64,000 bases of DNA from an uncultured Collinsella sp. (GTDB lineage: Bacteria; Actinomycetota; Coriobacteriia; Coriobacteriales; Coriobacteriaceae): assembly GCA_900541675.1 (NCBI GenBank), contig UQKU01000004.1:1-64000 (forward strand), given 5' to 3'. The position numbers and the translations under genes were made by a program. How positions within the stretch are numbered: the stretch's first letter is position 1; the number at the start of each line of letters is the position of its first letter. Below are positions 33,564 through 42,742 of this stretch, piece after piece. The notes below the pieces were generated by a model, which saw only the letters and a program-made list of their open reading frames with translations, was not told where the DNA came from and did not search any database.

Positions 33564-34574
33564 CTACTCGGCAGTTACAGTGATGTTCTTGCGATGCGCA
33601 CGGATGACGTCCCAGCTAAAGTGTTCGACCAGCTGCTTGGCAGAGCGCGGTGTGGTGTCCGGTGCGATGCCCGTTTGCCCGGCGAGCCAGCCCAGCAATG
33701 CCTCGGGTGTGCCAAAGCGGGCGCGGAGCTCGCCCAGGTCCAGATCGCGATCGCGCTTGGAAAGGCGGCGGCCGTCCGGCGACATGAGCAGCGGAATATG
33801 CGCGTAGTGCGGCGTGGGAAGTCCCAGCAGATGCTGCAGGTAGATTTGGCGCGGCGTGGAGCCCAGCAGGTCGCATCCGCGCACGACCTCGGTAACACCC
33901 ATGGCGGCGTCGTCGACCACCACGGCCAGCTGGTAGGCAAACACGCCGTCGCTGCGGCGCACCAAAAAGTCGCCGCATTCGGTGGCGAGTGCCTCGCATT
34001 GGGCCCCGTACGTGCGGTCCACGAATTCGACCACATCGTCTGCGAGGTCGTCGACGGCGGGCACGCGCAGGCGCGTGGCCGGGGCGCGCAGGGCACTGCG
34101 GCGGGCGACCTCTTCGGCCGAAAGGCCTCGGCAAGCGCCGCGGTAGATGGGCGTGCCGTCGCTGGCGTGCGGCGCGCTTGCGGTGTGGAGCTCGGCGCGC
34201 GTGCAAAAACAGGGGTAGGTGAGGCCAGCGCCCTGCAGCTGGCGCAAGGCGCTCTCGTACAGGTCGAGGCGATCGTGCTGGTAGTAGGGGCCTTCGTCCC
34301 ACTCAAGCCCTAGCCAGGCCAGGTCGTCAATCAGTTGAGCGGCAAGTTCCGGGCGCTTACAGCGATCGTCCAGGTCCTCGATGCGCAACACAATGCTGCC
34401 GCCTTGGCTGCGGGCCGAAAGCCACGAGCACAGGCAGCTGAACACGTTGCCCAGGTGCATGCGGCCCGATGGCGACGGGGCAAAGCGCCCCACGACGGGC
34501 GCGGGAACGGAGGCGGGCTGCGTCGTTGGCGCATCCGCGGCGGGCGTTGCTATGTTGCGTGTTTTGATATCCAT
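33564..34574 (-). CDS. gluQ: glutamyl-Q tRNA(Asp) synthetase
   Basis: 336 residues, a GluRS catalytic core without the anticodon-binding domain. HIGH-type motif GRFAPSPSGRMHLGN, KMSKS-type motif RRLSKRDRDLD, plus IVLRIEDLDDRCKRPE and LVVRGCDLL-like VTEVVRGCDLLGSTPRQ. The zinc-site Cys residues are in YPCFCTRAEL and YRGACRG. It attaches glutamate to queuosine in tRNA-Asp. Converges on the phosphoesterase gene. Confidence 0.92.
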   Translation of the reverse strand: MDIKTRNIATPAADAPTTQPASVPAPVVGRFAPSPSGRMHLGNVFSCLCSWLSARSQGGSIVLRIEDLDDRCKRPELAAQLIDDLAWLGLEWDEGPYYQHDRLDLYESALRQLQGAGLTYPCFCTRAELHTASAPHASDGTPIYRGACRGLSAEEVARRSALRAPATRLRVPAVDDLADDVVEFVDRTYGAQCEALATECGDFLVRRSDGVFAYQLAVVVDDAAMGVTEVVRGCDLLGSTPRQIYLQHLLGLPTPHYAHIPLLMSPDGRRLSKRDRDLDLGELRARFGTPEALLGWLAGQTGIAPDTTPRSAKQLVEHFSWDVIRAHRKNITVTAE

Positions 34575-35131
34575 GCGGACGAGTATAGCGCGGGGCGCGA
34601 TGGGGAGGCGTCACTGTGGTCCGCAAGTTGTCGAGGCCCCGCATTGCGTATGGCGGGCTGCAGACTCGGTGCTTTAATTCCTGTCCGTCAACTTGGCACC
34701 TTAGACAACAGAAACCCCGGCAGCTCTTCGCAACTGCCGGGGTTTCCGCGGAAAAGGGGGACATGATCCTCGAGCGAACGGCAAAGGGGCAAACCGTTTT
34801 CGCTCAACTGCTTTATGCCCCTCGACTGGTGGCTCAATCAGCGCATGCCGAGCCCACACAAAGCCGCTACACCTGTGACGGAGCTGTGAAGTGGTATCTA
34901 TTGTTGGCGCGGGATTCGGCCAAAGAGCGTCCTAAACAACAAATTTGTTGCTGTCTGTCGGTTCAACCCAATGATCCGTTTTCCTCCGTCCCCAATAGAT
35001 CGTTTTCCAAGTGTCGGGGTGCGGGCGTGACTTTCATCCCGTTTGGCACTCCGGTCGCCCAGATATTCGTCATGTGTGTCCGCAAACGTGGGACAATGGC
35101 GATGTTGGTTTTACAGACAAAGGATGTGCCT
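34575..35131. other. long intergenic region before the DUF2207 gene
   Basis: A perfect 13-bp hairpin GAAACCCCGGCAG/CTGCCGGGGTTTC lies at 34711-34746, without a T-run. A palindrome CAACAAATTTGTTG is at 34938-34951. GTTTTCCTCCGTCCCCAA at 34978-34995 repeats 12274-12291, and GATCGTTTTCC follows as a short direct repeat. An open frame runs through but shows no protein character. Confidence 0.55.
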
Positions 35132-37072
35132 ATGAACGCCCCCGTTGCCAATACTTGTCGGCAGCGCTGCCTGTTTGCGCGATTCGCTTCCGTCTGCGTG
35201 CTCGTCGCGCTTGCGTTGTTGCTGCTGCCTGTCGCCGCGCACGCCGACGGCTACTCCATGACCCAAACCTATATCGGTGCCACGGTCGAGGCCGACGGCT
35301 CGCTGACCGTTGTCGAGGGACGCCAGTTTGATTTCGATGACGACATCAACGGCGTGTTTTGGGAGATCAATACAGGCTCTAACCAGCAGGGCGGTGCGGC
35401 GGGCGTCAATGTGCTGAGCGTCGAGGAAGACGACACCGCGTTTAACAAGGTCGACAGCGCAAACAAAGGCGACAACGGCGTCTATACGGTTGAGCAGTCC
35501 GACAGCGGCGTAAGAATCAAGGTGTTCAGCCCCCACGAGAGCGGCGACAGCGCGATCTATTACGTGAGTTACACCATGACCGGTGCGGTTATGAACTGGG
35601 CCGATACCGCCGAGCTCTATTGGAAATTCGTGGGCGACGGCTGGTCCGCGGATTCCGATGACGTCGAGATGGAAGTGCACTTCGCAAATGCCGCCGCCGG
35701 GACGGCGGCCGTCAAGGGCGATAACTTCCGCGCATGGGGCCACGGCCCGCTGACGGGCGACGTATCGCTCGATGCGGATGAACCCATGGTCACCTATACC
35801 ATTCCCTGCGTGCATCAGGGCGAATTCGCCGAGGCGCGCATCACCTTCCCCAGCGATTGGGTGCCTTGGCTTTCCACTTCGAGCGAGGAGCGCATGCCGA
35901 CAATCCTGAGCGAGGAGAAGGCATGGGCCGACGAGGCTAACGCCCGCCGCGCTCACGCTCGCATGATTGCCAATGTACTTGCCGTACTAAGTGTTGTCGC
36001 GGCGGTGGCCTTTACCGGCACAATCGTTGTGCTCAAGCTGCGCCGCCGCAAGCCCAAGCCGCTTTTCCAGGACGAATATTTCCGCGATGTGCCTTCGGCC
36101 GACCATCCCGCTGTGCTTTCGGCCCTCATGAGCTGGAACGAGGTGCCCGATCAGGCATATATCGCCACGCTCATGAAGCTCACCGACGACCGTGTGATTA
36201 AGCTGGAGCAGGCGACCGTGACTAAGGCTAAGAAGGGTCTGTTGGGGCGTGAAAAAGAAGAGCAGATGTATCGCGTGACGGTGGGTGATGCGGGCTGGAA
36301 GTCGGCCAAGGGCATTGACCACATGGTGCTCAAGGTCTTCTTTGCCGGTGCTAAGCCCGACGAGAACGGCGATCGCTCGCGCACGTTCGACGAGCTGCAG
36401 CACTACGTCAAGCAGCACGCTACACCCGTGGGCGACAAGCTCGAGGACTATCAGAACACCGTTAAGGGCAAGCTGGCCGATAGCGAGTACGTTGCCTCGG
36501 ACGGCATTGTCGCAATGGTGTTTTGCCTGGTTCTTGGTATTCTGATCGCCTGTATTCCCGCGGGATCCATCTTCTTTACCGACGGCGCACAGGCGAACAT
36601 TATCGCCGCGGTTATCTCGGTGCCGATTGTGCTGGTGGGTATTGGCGTGGGCCTTACGTTCCGCCGCTTTACGCCGGAGGGCGCCGAGGTGGCGGCTCGC
36701 TGCAAGGCGCTCAAGCATTGGCTTGAGGATTTCACGCGCCTAAAGGAAGCCGTTCCGGGCGATTTGGTACTGTGGAATAAACTTCTGGTGATGGGTGCGG
36801 CGCTGGGCGTATCGAAGGAAGTCCTGCGTCAGCTTGCCGAGGCCGTGCCGCCCGAGGTGCGCGAGGCCGACGGTTTCTACGACAATTACCCCTGCTACTG
36901 GTGGTACTACCATCATTACGGTACCGAGTCGCCGCTCGATTCGTTCGATGACGTGTATCACGAGAGCATCCGTGAGCTGGCTTCGAGTTCCGATAGCTCG
37001 AGCGGCGGCGGCGGCGGCTTCTCGGGCGGCGGAGGCGGCGGCGTCGGCGGAGGCGGCGGCGGAACGTTCTAG
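35132..37072 (+). CDS. DUF2207 membrane protein
   Basis: 646 residues. Signal peptide 1-35 (FASVCVLVALALLLLPVAAHA). External DUF2207 domain about 38-270, a membrane helix about 275-298 (MIANVLAVLSVVAAVAFTGTIVVL), a cytoplasmic part, two further helices at about 455-510 (GIVAMVFCLVLGILIACIPAGSIF; IIAAVISVPIVLVGIGVGLTF), and a Gly-rich tail GGGGGFSGGGGGGVGG. Typical of the family; function unknown. AAAGGATG precedes the ATG. Confidence 0.85.
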   Translation: MNAPVANTCRQRCLFARFASVCVLVALALLLLPVAAHADGYSMTQTYIGATVEADGSLTVVEGRQFDFDDDINGVFWEINTGSNQQGGAAGVNVLSVEEDDTAFNKVDSANKGDNGVYTVEQSDSGVRIKVFSPHESGDSAIYYVSYTMTGAVMNWADTAELYWKFVGDGWSADSDDVEMEVHFANAAAGTAAVKGDNFRAWGHGPLTGDVSLDADEPMVTYTIPCVHQGEFAEARITFPSDWVPWLSTSSEERMPTILSEEKAWADEANARRAHARMIANVLAVLSVVAAVAFTGTIVVLKLRRRKPKPLFQDEYFRDVPSADHPAVLSALMSWNEVPDQAYIATLMKLTDDRVIKLEQATVTKAKKGLLGREKEEQMYRVTVGDAGWKSAKGIDHMVLKVFFAGAKPDENGDRSRTFDELQHYVKQHATPVGDKLEDYQNTVKGKLADSEYVASDGIVAMVFCLVLGILIACIPAGSIFFTDGAQANIIAAVISVPIVLVGIGVGLTFRRFTPEGAEVAARCKALKHWLEDFTRLKEAVPGDLVLWNKLLVMGAALGVSKEVLRQLAEAVPPEVREADGFYDNYPCYWWYYHHYGTESPLDSFDDVYHESIRELASSSDSSSGGGGGFSGGGGGGVGGGGGGTF

Positions 37073-37086
37073 CGGTCGTAAATTAT

Positions 37087-37134
37087 GGGATGGGCTTTTC
37101 TCGACAGCCGTCGGGGAAAGCCCATCCCTTTTTA
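37087..37134 (+). terminator. terminator after DUF2207 gene
   Basis: GGGATGGGCTTTTC (from 37088) pairs with GAAAGCCCATCCC (to 37128), followed by TTTTT. Confidence 0.9.
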
Positions 37135-37149
37135 TGCGCTACCTACGAA

Positions 37150-37196
37150 GACTGTCCCCAACGACTAGTCACTGGGGACGTTCCTAAATGACTAGG
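37150..37196. repeat. GGGGACGTTC repeat, copy 2
   Basis: GACTGTCCCCAACGACTAGTC joined to ACTGGGGACGTTCCTAAATG and ACTAG. It combines the two ends seen at 12040 and 12327 in one short unit, as if the middle had been lost. Confidence 0.75.
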
Positions 37197-37210
37197 TATG
37201 GCTGCTGGGC

Positions 37211-37852
37211 CTAGGCTGTTAGGTCGAGTTCGTAGAGGAAGCTTTCGCGCGGCATGTCGTGACGGCGCTCTTCGCGGTTGGCGCGGTGCGTGGCCGTGCG
37301 CTTAAAGCCGTGCAGTTCGTAGAACTTCCACGAGCAGTTGGAGTCGGTGTACAGGTGCGCCCTCGTCGCCCCGCGCGAGGACAGGTACGAGACTGCGGCG
37401 TCGAGCAACACCGAGCCAACGCCCAGGCCATGGACGTCGCGATCTACGGCAAGCAGCGTGACCTCGTTGTCGTGTGGCAACGGGCTGCTTTCGAGCAGGC
37501 GGTTGTTGGTTCGGATGGTTGCGCGCACAAACGAGAGATACTCGGCGCAGGCATCGGGCTCCAGCTCGCGCATTTGCGATAGCAGTGCGCGTTCGGTATC
37601 CAGCCAATGTTCCTTAACGGTGGCGCCGGAGCTCTGTCCCGCACGCGCGAGCGCAATGCCGCGTGCCTGACCGTCGATTACGGCAACCTGCGAAAACGTC
37701 GAAGACGAAAGGCAATAGGCGAGGTCGCACGCGGCCTCGAGGCGGTTGTACTCATCGTTATCCGAATTGTTATGCCAAAGCTGCTGCAGAATCAACGCGA
37801 TGGCGTCGAAGTCTTCGGTATCAAACGGTCGGTAGAGAACCCGCGAGACCAT
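37211..37852 (-). CDS. GNAT family N-acetyltransferase
   Basis: 213 residues. The acetyl-CoA motif A is VTLLAVDRDVHGLGVGSVLLDAAVSYLSSRGA (about 130-162), followed by LYTDSNCSWKFYELHGFKRT. Substrate unknown. The C-terminus MPRESFLYELDL matches acetyltransferases of small molecules in gut bacteria. Confidence 0.85.
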   Translation of the reverse strand: MVSRVLYRPFDTEDFDAIALILQQLWHNNSDNDEYNRLEAACDLAYCLSSSTFSQVAVIDGQARGIALARAGQSSGATVKEHWLDTERALLSQMRELEPDACAEYLSFVRATIRTNNRLLESSPLPHDNEVTLLAVDRDVHGLGVGSVLLDAAVSYLSSRGATRAHLYTDSNCSWKFYELHGFKRTATHRANREERRHDMPRESFLYELDLTA

Positions 37853-38129
37853 GGTGCCTCTTTCTTTTGCGGATGCATATCGAGCACAGTTCTACCACGC
37901 TATTGGCATCTAATTATGGTGCCCCTGTGTTCCATGAACTCACCGTGCCCGGTGCCGTGCCCATCCCCTCCGCTCGCAAACTTTTTCTGCATATGCGCCC
38001 GTTGCGGGGTGCATCGATGCGCTCGATGCGCTACATTGAATCAGTATTTTCAATGCCGCTGCGCGAGCGCTGCAGATTGACGTATCACCGACTCACGGAG
38101 CACGGCGGCGTACCAGACAGGAGGACTGC

Positions 38130-39737
38130 ATGGGATCTGATGTGAAGATCGCACGCGCGTTGATCTCGGTTACCGATAAGACGGGCGTCGTCGATTTCGC
38201 ACGGACGCTGGTCGATGACTTTGGCGTCGAGATCATCTCTACGGGCGGCACAGCTCGTGCCATCGAGGACGCGGGCGTCCCCGTAACCCCCATCGAGGAG
38301 TTCACGGGCTATCCCGAGATGATGGACGGCCGCGTTAAGACCCTGCACCCCAAGGTTCACGGCGCGCTGCTGGCCCGCCGCGATTCCGAGCAGCACATGC
38401 AGGAGGCGGCACAGCACGGCATTAAGCTGATCGACCTGGTCGTCGTCAACCTGTACGAGTTCGAGAAGACCGTCGCCAACCCCGAGGTCACCTTCGCGGA
38501 TGCCATCGAGCACATCGACATCGGCGGCCCCTCCATGCTGCGCTCTGCCGCCAAGAACGCCGCGAGCGTTACCGTCATCTCCGACCCGGCCGACTATGAT
38601 GCCGTCCTGGCCGAGATGCGCGAGACCGGTGGCTGCACCACGCTTTCCACCCGTCGTCGCCTGCAGGTGAAGGTCTACCAGACCACCGCCGCCTACGACA
38701 CGGCTATCTCCCGTTGGCTCGCCGCCCAGGCAAGCGACGTGGCGGACACCTCTGCCAAGCTCGAGATCTCGCTGGAGAAGGTCGACGACCTGCGCTATGG
38801 CGAGAATCCTCAGCAGAAGGCCACGGTCTATCGCTTTGCCGAGGGCTGCGAGAATACCGCGAGCTCGCAGTTCCCGCTCGTGGGCTCCGAGCAGATCCAG
38901 GGCAAGCCGCTCAGCTACAACAACTATCTGGATGCCGACGCCGCCTGGAACCTGGTCCGCGAGTTCGACGAGCCGGCCTGCGTGATCCTCAAGCATCAGA
39001 ACCCCTGCGGCTCCGCCGTGGCCGAGGACATCACGGCCGCCTACGACCGCGCCTTCGCCTGCGATCCCAAGAGCGCCTTCGGCGGCATCATCGCCTGCAA
39101 CCGCGAGGTTCCCTATGAGCTGGTTGAGCACTTTGCCGATCAGAACAAGCAGTTCGTCGAGGTTATCATCGCTCCGAGCTACACTGCCGAGGCGCTCGAG
39201 CGCATGGCCAAGCGCCCCAACCTGCGCGTGCTGGCCACCGGCGGCGTGGACCACGGCGCCCAGGTGGAGCTGCGCTCCGTCGACGGCGGCATGCTGGTGC
39301 AGGAAGTCGACCACGTGACCGAGGATCCCGCGACCTTCACGTTCCCCACCGACCGCAAGCCCACCGACGCCGAGATGGCCGAGCTCGAGTTTGCCTGGAA
39401 GGTCTGCAAGGGCGTCAAGTCCAACGCCATCCTGGTCTCCAAGGGTAAGGCCGGCATTGGCATGGGCCCGGGTCAGCCCAACCGCGTTGACTCTGCACTG
39501 CTTGCCTGCGAGCGCGCCGAGAACTTCTGCGAGCGCGAGGGCGTGGAGAAGGGCGGCTTTGCCTGTGCAAGCGACGCGTTCTTCCCGTTCCGCGACAACG
39601 TCGACGTGCTTGCCGCGCACGGCGTGACCTGCATCATCCAGCCCGGCGGCTCCAAGCGCGACGACGAGAGCATCCAGGCCTGCAATGAGCACAATATTGC
39701 TATGGTCTTCACGGGGGCCCGCCACTTCCGCCACTAA
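38130..39737 (+). CDS. purH: bifunctional AICAR formyltransferase/IMP cyclohydrolase
   Basis: 535 residues, full length. N-terminal IMP cyclohydrolase (ALISVTDKTGVVDFARTL, STGGTARAIEDAG, GRVKTLHPKVHGALLARR). C-terminal formyltransferase (RYGENPQQKATVY, KHQNPCGSA, SAFGGIIACNREV, SDAFFPFRDNVD, IIQPGGSKRDDESI). It performs the last two steps of purine synthesis. AGGAGG precedes the ATG. No purine riboswitch was recognised in the 277 bases upstream. Confidence 0.97.
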   Translation: MGSDVKIARALISVTDKTGVVDFARTLVDDFGVEIISTGGTARAIEDAGVPVTPIEEFTGYPEMMDGRVKTLHPKVHGALLARRDSEQHMQEAAQHGIKLIDLVVVNLYEFEKTVANPEVTFADAIEHIDIGGPSMLRSAAKNAASVTVISDPADYDAVLAEMRETGGCTTLSTRRRLQVKVYQTTAAYDTAISRWLAAQASDVADTSAKLEISLEKVDDLRYGENPQQKATVYRFAEGCENTASSQFPLVGSEQIQGKPLSYNNYLDADAAWNLVREFDEPACVILKHQNPCGSAVAEDITAAYDRAFACDPKSAFGGIIACNREVPYELVEHFADQNKQFVEVIIAPSYTAEALERMAKRPNLRVLATGGVDHGAQVELRSVDGGMLVQEVDHVTEDPATFTFPTDRKPTDAEMAELEFAWKVCKGVKSNAILVSKGKAGIGMGPGQPNRVDSALLACERAENFCEREGVEKGGFACASDAFFPFRDNVDVLAAHGVTCIIQPGGSKRDDESIQACNEHNIAMVFTGARHFRH

Positions 39738-39742
39738 TATCG

Positions 39743-39768
39743 TTACGCGGTTTTACCAAACCGCGTAA
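39743..39768 (+). terminator. hairpin after purH
   Basis: TTACGCGGTTT (39743-39753), loop TACC, AAACCGCGTAA (39758-39768): perfect 11-bp stem, T's within the stem only. Confidence 0.6.
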
Positions 39769-39778
39769 CTGCTCGACG

Positions 39779-39887
39779 GTGCGCCGGCCCCAAGCACCTC
39801 GTCTCGCCGCTCAAACCGTCGCTCGCGTACAGAAGTACGCGTCGCTCCTCTTTCGCGGCGACCTGAGGCACTTGGTGCCGGCTCGCT
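39779..39887. repeat. long imperfect palindrome P2
   Basis: Core CGCGTAC (39824-39830), AGAA, GTACGCG (39835-39841) equals the P1 core at 11202-11219 apart from the loop. Arms of about 52 bases pair at roughly two thirds of positions, best near the ends (CGCCGGCC...GGTGCCGGC) and middle (TCGCCGC/GCGGCGA). Confidence 0.8.
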
Positions 39888-40014
39888 GACTTGTGCTCCA
39901 CCAGTGGTATTGGCTCGACCCGAACTAAAGCTATCCATTGCCGTCCGTGCCGGTTGGTGCGGGCGGCTTTTTTGGGTATAACGGTGCGGTGTATGTTTTT
40001 GAGAAAGGTTGGAT

Positions 40015-40722
40015 ATGGCCGTTGTGGATGATGCCGAGCTGTTTGGCAATGCCGAGGATCAGCGTGCGTACGAGGACTTTTGCGCCAATCAGGAGGCGGT
40101 CGAGAAGTTCACGCTCGACAAGCCCGCGCTTGTCTGCCGTTGGCGCATGTCCAACAAAAAGGTGCCCATGCTCAACCGCCACATCCGCGCACTGTCCGAG
40201 CGCCTGGTGCAGGGCGAGCCGCTTACCCATAACATGCTCAGCTGGGCCAAACAGCACGTTGAGTGGTCGCTTGCCGAGGGCGATTACACCGCACATGACG
40301 GCGTGCTCATGCTGGTGATCGACGTCAACGGCAACGCCGCCATGACGGTGGGGGAGTACGAGCCGCTCGCCGATACGTCGGCCAAGGCGCTGCGCGCCCG
40401 CTCCGCAGAGGCCCGCTCCGAGGCCGACGAAACCGGCGTGGCGCCCGAGCTGCTCGCCGCCGTCAACAACGGCGAGCTCGCCTTTGTGGTGCCAGCGGAC
40501 GAGTGTCTGTGTGGCACGGCGACGCTCATCGAGCAGCTGGCCCAGACCAAGGGAATCCCGGTCACGCGCGTAGACATTCCCGCGCAGCTCAAGGGTGCGC
40601 TGTTCCTAGTGAGCGACGAGCACGGCGTGGTCCCCGCGACCGAGACGAACGCCGCCGAGGCCGACGCCGCCACGGTCGCCTTCTTCGCCGAAGGCTACGA
40701 AAAGCTCCGTGCCCGCCGCTAA
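40015..40722 (+). CDS. conserved hypothetical protein
   Basis: 235 residues, no membrane helices. LDKPALVCRWRMSNKKVPMLNRHIRALSERL and TLIEQLAQTKGIPVTRVDIPAQLKGALFLVSDEHGVVPA look like a globular alpha/beta fold; I do not recognise a family with confidence. GAAAGG lies 8 bases before the ATG at 40015. Probably a lineage-conserved gene. A hairpin AAATGATT/AATCATT (40721-40756) follows. Confidence 0.7.
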   Translation: MAVVDDAELFGNAEDQRAYEDFCANQEAVEKFTLDKPALVCRWRMSNKKVPMLNRHIRALSERLVQGEPLTHNMLSWAKQHVEWSLAEGDYTAHDGVLMLVIDVNGNAAMTVGEYEPLADTSAKALRARSAEARSEADETGVAPELLAAVNNGELAFVVPADECLCGTATLIEQLAQTKGIPVTRVDIPAQLKGALFLVSDEHGVVPATETNAAEADAATVAFFAEGYEKLRARR

Positions 40723-40901
40723 ATGATTTTTCTGGGAAGGGGATTAAAGAATCATTTTGGTCCCCGCCGCCGCTGCGAGTGCGAGGCGGACAAAACGCCC
40801 CCGCTCGCGAACAGTTCTGTCACCTTGGCACCGCGCGCGGTGCGCACCTGCAGTTTCGCAGCCATAATGGTGGCAAGACAACCAAGAGGGGAGCGAAATC
40901 C

Positions 40902-41573
40902 ATGGCGCTGATTTATGTCGTTGAGGACGACGAGCCCATTCGTCGTGAGCTTGTCGACATCCTTGCCCGCGCCGGGTTTGAAATCGAGGCCTGCGAATCG
41001 TTTGAGCATGTCTCGCACGATATTCTCGCCGCCGCGCCCGACCTGGTGCTGCTCGACCTCACGCTCCCTGTCAAAGACGGCCAGCACATCTGCCATGAGG
41101 TCCGTCGCGAATCCGAGGTTCCCATCATCGTTCTCACGTCGCGCACGACCGAGATCGACGAGGTCATGGCCATGACGCTCGGCGCGGACGACTTTGTTCC
41201 CAAGCCCTATAGCGCGCGCGTGCTCGTGGCGCGCATCAACGCACTGCTGCGCCGCACCACGGCGGCAGGCGAGCGCAGCACACTTGTCCACAAGGGGCTG
41301 GAGCTCGACCTCGCCCGCTCCATGGTCACCAACACGCAAACGGGCACCAGCACCGAGCTCACCAAAAACGAGCTGCGTATCCTCTCGCTGCTTCTGAGCC
41401 GCGCGGGCAAGATCGTTTCGCGCTCGGCCATCATGCAGGACCTGTGGGACTCCGACGCCTTCGTGGACGACAATACGCTCACCGTCAACATCAACCGCCT
41501 GCGCACCACGCTCGAAAAAATCGGCATCAAGGGGTATTTGACCACGCATCGCGGCCAAGGCTATTCGGTCTAG
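40902..41573 (+). CDS. OmpR-family response regulator (BceR-like)
   Basis: 223 residues. Receiver with Asp52 in LVLLDLTLPVKDG and Lys in FVPKPYSARVL, and a C-terminal winged helix (LTKNELRILSLLLSRAGKIVSRSAIMQDLW...VNINRLRTTLEKIG...HRGQGYSV). It pairs with the following intramembrane-sensing-type kinase. AGAGGGGAG precedes the ATG. Confidence 0.92.
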   Translation: MALIYVVEDDEPIRRELVDILARAGFEIEACESFEHVSHDILAAAPDLVLLDLTLPVKDGQHICHEVRRESEVPIIVLTSRTTEIDEVMAMTLGADDFVPKPYSARVLVARINALLRRTTAAGERSTLVHKGLELDLARSMVTNTQTGTSTELTKNELRILSLLLSRAGKIVSRSAIMQDLWDSDAFVDDNTLTVNINRLRTTLEKIGIKGYLTTHRGQGYSV

Positions 41574-41582
41574 GGGCCGGCT

Positions 41583-42626
41583 ATGTCGTTTGGCAAGTTC
41601 TTTAAAGATGCGCTGCTTCCCGTCGCCGTGTGGACGTGCGGTGTGCTGCTGAGCTGCTTTGTGCTGACGGTCGCCGGCGCACCCGTTTCTATCGTGGTCG
41701 TGGCGGTCGGCGTGTCCTTTATCTTTGGTATGCTCGGCATCGTGATCGAGTACGCGCGCCGTCGTCGTTTTCTGCGCCAGCTGGAGCGTGCGGCAGAGGA
41801 GCTCGAGAGTCCCGCATGGGTGCAGGAGATGGTGCAATGTCCGACCTATGCCGAGGGCGAGCTCGAGTACGAGGTCTTGCGCCGGGTGGGCAAAGCTGCC
41901 TGCGACGAGGTTGCCGAAGGCCGGCGTCAGACCGATGACTATCGCGACTATATCGAAAGCTGGGTTCACGAGGCCAAGCTGCCCCTGGCGGCGGCCCATC
42001 TAATTTTGGAAAACCTGGACGGCAGCGAAGACGATCTGTCGCGTGTGGATGACCTGGGCCGTGAGCTGGCTCGTGTGGAGCGCTATATCGACCAGGCACT
42101 GTACTACGCGCGCTCGGAAGTCGTGGAGCGGGACTACCTGATTCGCCGCTGGAATCTCAAGACCTTGGTGACGGGCGCGATTAAGGCCAACGCGCGCGAG
42201 CTCATCGCGGCGCACGTGGCCCCAGTGTGCGAGAACCTCGACTTCGAGGTCTTTACCGACGAGAAGTGGCTTGAGTTTATTCTGGGCCAGCTTATTCAGA
42301 ACAGCATTAAATACGCGCGCGAGGACGGCGCGAAGATCGTGTTTTCGGGCGCGTTGCTGGACGAGGGCCTGGCAAGTGAGCGCATTGAGCTCACTGTTGC
42401 CGATAACGGCTGCGGCGTGAGCGCGGCCGACCTGCCGCGCGTGTTCGAGAAGGGCTTTACCGGCGACAACGGCCGCACCACCAAGCGCGCAACGGGCATC
42501 GGCCTCTACCTGGTGGCGCGCCTGTGCTCCAAGATGGGCATTGACGTCACCGCGGCATCCGAGCCCGGCAAAAGCTTTGTCGTCACGTTTGCCTTCTCGA
42601 CCAACAAGTTTCAATACTTTGAGTAG
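41583..42626 (+). CDS. intramembrane-sensing histidine kinase (BceS-like)
   Basis: 347 residues. Two helices (about 10-30 and 35-56) with almost no external loop, as in BceS/GraS kinases that sense through a partner transporter. H-box YIESWVHEAKLPLAA (His129), N-box LGQLIQNSIKYA, G-boxes VADNGCGV and ATGIGLYLVARLCSKMG. No BceAB-type ABC transporter lies next to it, so its partner must be elsewhere. Nine bases after the regulator gene. Confidence 0.9.
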   Translation: MSFGKFFKDALLPVAVWTCGVLLSCFVLTVAGAPVSIVVVAVGVSFIFGMLGIVIEYARRRRFLRQLERAAEELESPAWVQEMVQCPTYAEGELEYEVLRRVGKAACDEVAEGRRQTDDYRDYIESWVHEAKLPLAAAHLILENLDGSEDDLSRVDDLGRELARVERYIDQALYYARSEVVERDYLIRRWNLKTLVTGAIKANARELIAAHVAPVCENLDFEVFTDEKWLEFILGQLIQNSIKYAREDGAKIVFSGALLDEGLASERIELTVADNGCGVSAADLPRVFEKGFTGDNGRTTKRATGIGLYLVARLCSKMGIDVTAASEPGKSFVVTFAFSTNKFQYFE

Positions 42627-42668
42627 TCGTCGCGGTGTAACGTCCCGGAGCGTCATTCACGTTAAGAC

Positions 42669-42690
42669 AATTATCCCAAACGGGATAATT
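42669..42690. promoter_or_regulatory. hipBA operator O1
   Basis: AATTATCCC-AAAC-GGGATAATT, perfect 9-bp arms. The same TATCCC...GGGATA half-sites recur 39 bases downstream and resemble HipB operators of other bacteria (TATCC/GGATA). Confidence 0.85.
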
Positions 42691-42706
42691 CCATCATGAT
42701 GTGCTA

Positions 42707-42730
42707 TGATTATCCCGTTTGGGATAATCA
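42707..42730. promoter_or_regulatory. hipBA operator O2
   Basis: TGATTATCCC-GTTT-GGGATAATCA, perfect 10-bp arms, 12 bases before the hipB start and overlapping a TATGAT -10-like element (42705-42710). Autorepression is likely. Confidence 0.88.
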
Positions 42731-42742
42731 TAGGGGATTAGC

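Noticed and set aside
34711..34746. Terminator of gluQ or of the DUF2207 gene
   Set aside because: It is upstream of both genes' starts and lacks a T-run; left as an unexplained hairpin.
37853..38129. Purine riboswitch upstream of purH
   Set aside because: No conserved purine-aptamer three-way junction core could be found.
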